Assembly (NCBI GenBank): GCA_963816435.1
Contig: CAWFKS010000014.1
Coordinates: forward strand, 1-64,000
DNA from: CAWFKS01 sp963816435
GTDB taxonomy: Bacteria > Pseudomonadota > Alphaproteobacteria > Rhizobiales > Rhizobiaceae
Direction: 5' to 3'
Length of the DNA stretch: 64,000 nucleotides
The position numbers and the translations under genes were made by a program. The notes under the pieces are model-generated. The model had not been told where the DNA came from. It did no database searches and worked only from the letters and a program-made list of their open reading frames with translations. This document shows, in pieces, positions 62,510-64,000 of the stretch. Every line of letters starts with the position of its first letter. Within the stretch, counting starts at the first letter, position 1.

Positions 62510-64000
<1,491 letters not shown>

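Overview
The window is GC-rich DNA from an alphaproteobacterium, most likely a member of the Hyphomicrobiales (Rhizobiales) close to the Phyllobacteriaceae. This rests on a complete CtrA cell-cycle module (sciP, ctrA, chpT, EipA-type DUF1134 protein), GANTC (CcrM) sites packed in front of ctrA, the rpmH-rnpA-yidC-engB core block, a choXWV-type choline transporter and an fds-type formate dehydrogenase. No insertion sequence, prophage, CRISPR array or replication origin was seen. Placement below order level is a guess from gene style.

Layout. 1-2.5 kb: partial tRNA-Met(CAT), a Gfo/Idh/MocA oxidoreductase and mnmA. 2.7-10.3 kb: cell-cycle and envelope block, with sciP, a PqiA-like membrane protein, a frameshifted quinone reductase, fliJ, ctrA with a long regulatory region, a stand-alone receiver protein, chpT, eipA and a large membrane-anchored coiled-coil protein. 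10.3-17.5 kb: housekeeping and accessory genes (TrmH-type methyltransferase, ArsR regulator, HugZ-like protein, SDR plus CoA-transferase pair, secreted protein, SAM methyltransferase, secreted phosphoesterase, GFA protein). 17.5-20.7 kb: choXWV uptake operon with a frameshifted choX. 20.9-29.2 kb: thymidine kinase, a TMEM175-like channel, and a five-gene array of unknown function built around a AAA+ ATPase. 29.2-30.3 kb: copper-related PCu(A)C and DUF2946-like pair. 30.5-41 kb: two converging operons, one with a biotin-dependent acyl-CoA carboxylase, enoyl-CoA hydratase and GST, the other with a GNAT, HDAC-family deacetylase, dgcA, dgcN and an AtuA-family protein. 41-46.5 kb: branched-chain-amino-acid-type ABC transporter. 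46.8-50.8 kb: tRNA-Arg(ACG), histidine kinase, MerA-like flavoprotein and TVP38 membrane protein. 51-55.8 kb: rpmH-rnpA-yidC, then a Vat-like acetyltransferase and a fasciclin gene, then engB. 55.8-58.4 kb: Tat-exported MsrB, a second fasciclin gene, an RskA-type anti-sigma factor and its ECF sigma factor. 58.4-64 kb: fdsD, fdhD, fdsA and fdsB (running off the end).

Three themes stand out. The CtrA phosphorelay genes lie together and share candidate CtrA-binding motifs with each other and with eipA. The ECF sigma/anti-sigma pair is linked to both fasciclin genes by a promoter motif with identical spacing (GAAACTC-N15-CGTGRCT). The five-gene AAA+ array at 22.3-29.2 kb is the best candidate for an undescribed system.

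Nine single-base (or equivalent) frame disruptions occur in seven otherwise intact genes (quinone reductase, choX, carboxylase alpha subunit, AtuA-family gene, HDAC, GNAT, fdsA). So many, without accompanying stop codons or decay, looks more like assembly or read error than pseudogenisation. Coding calls across these points should be treated as provisional.
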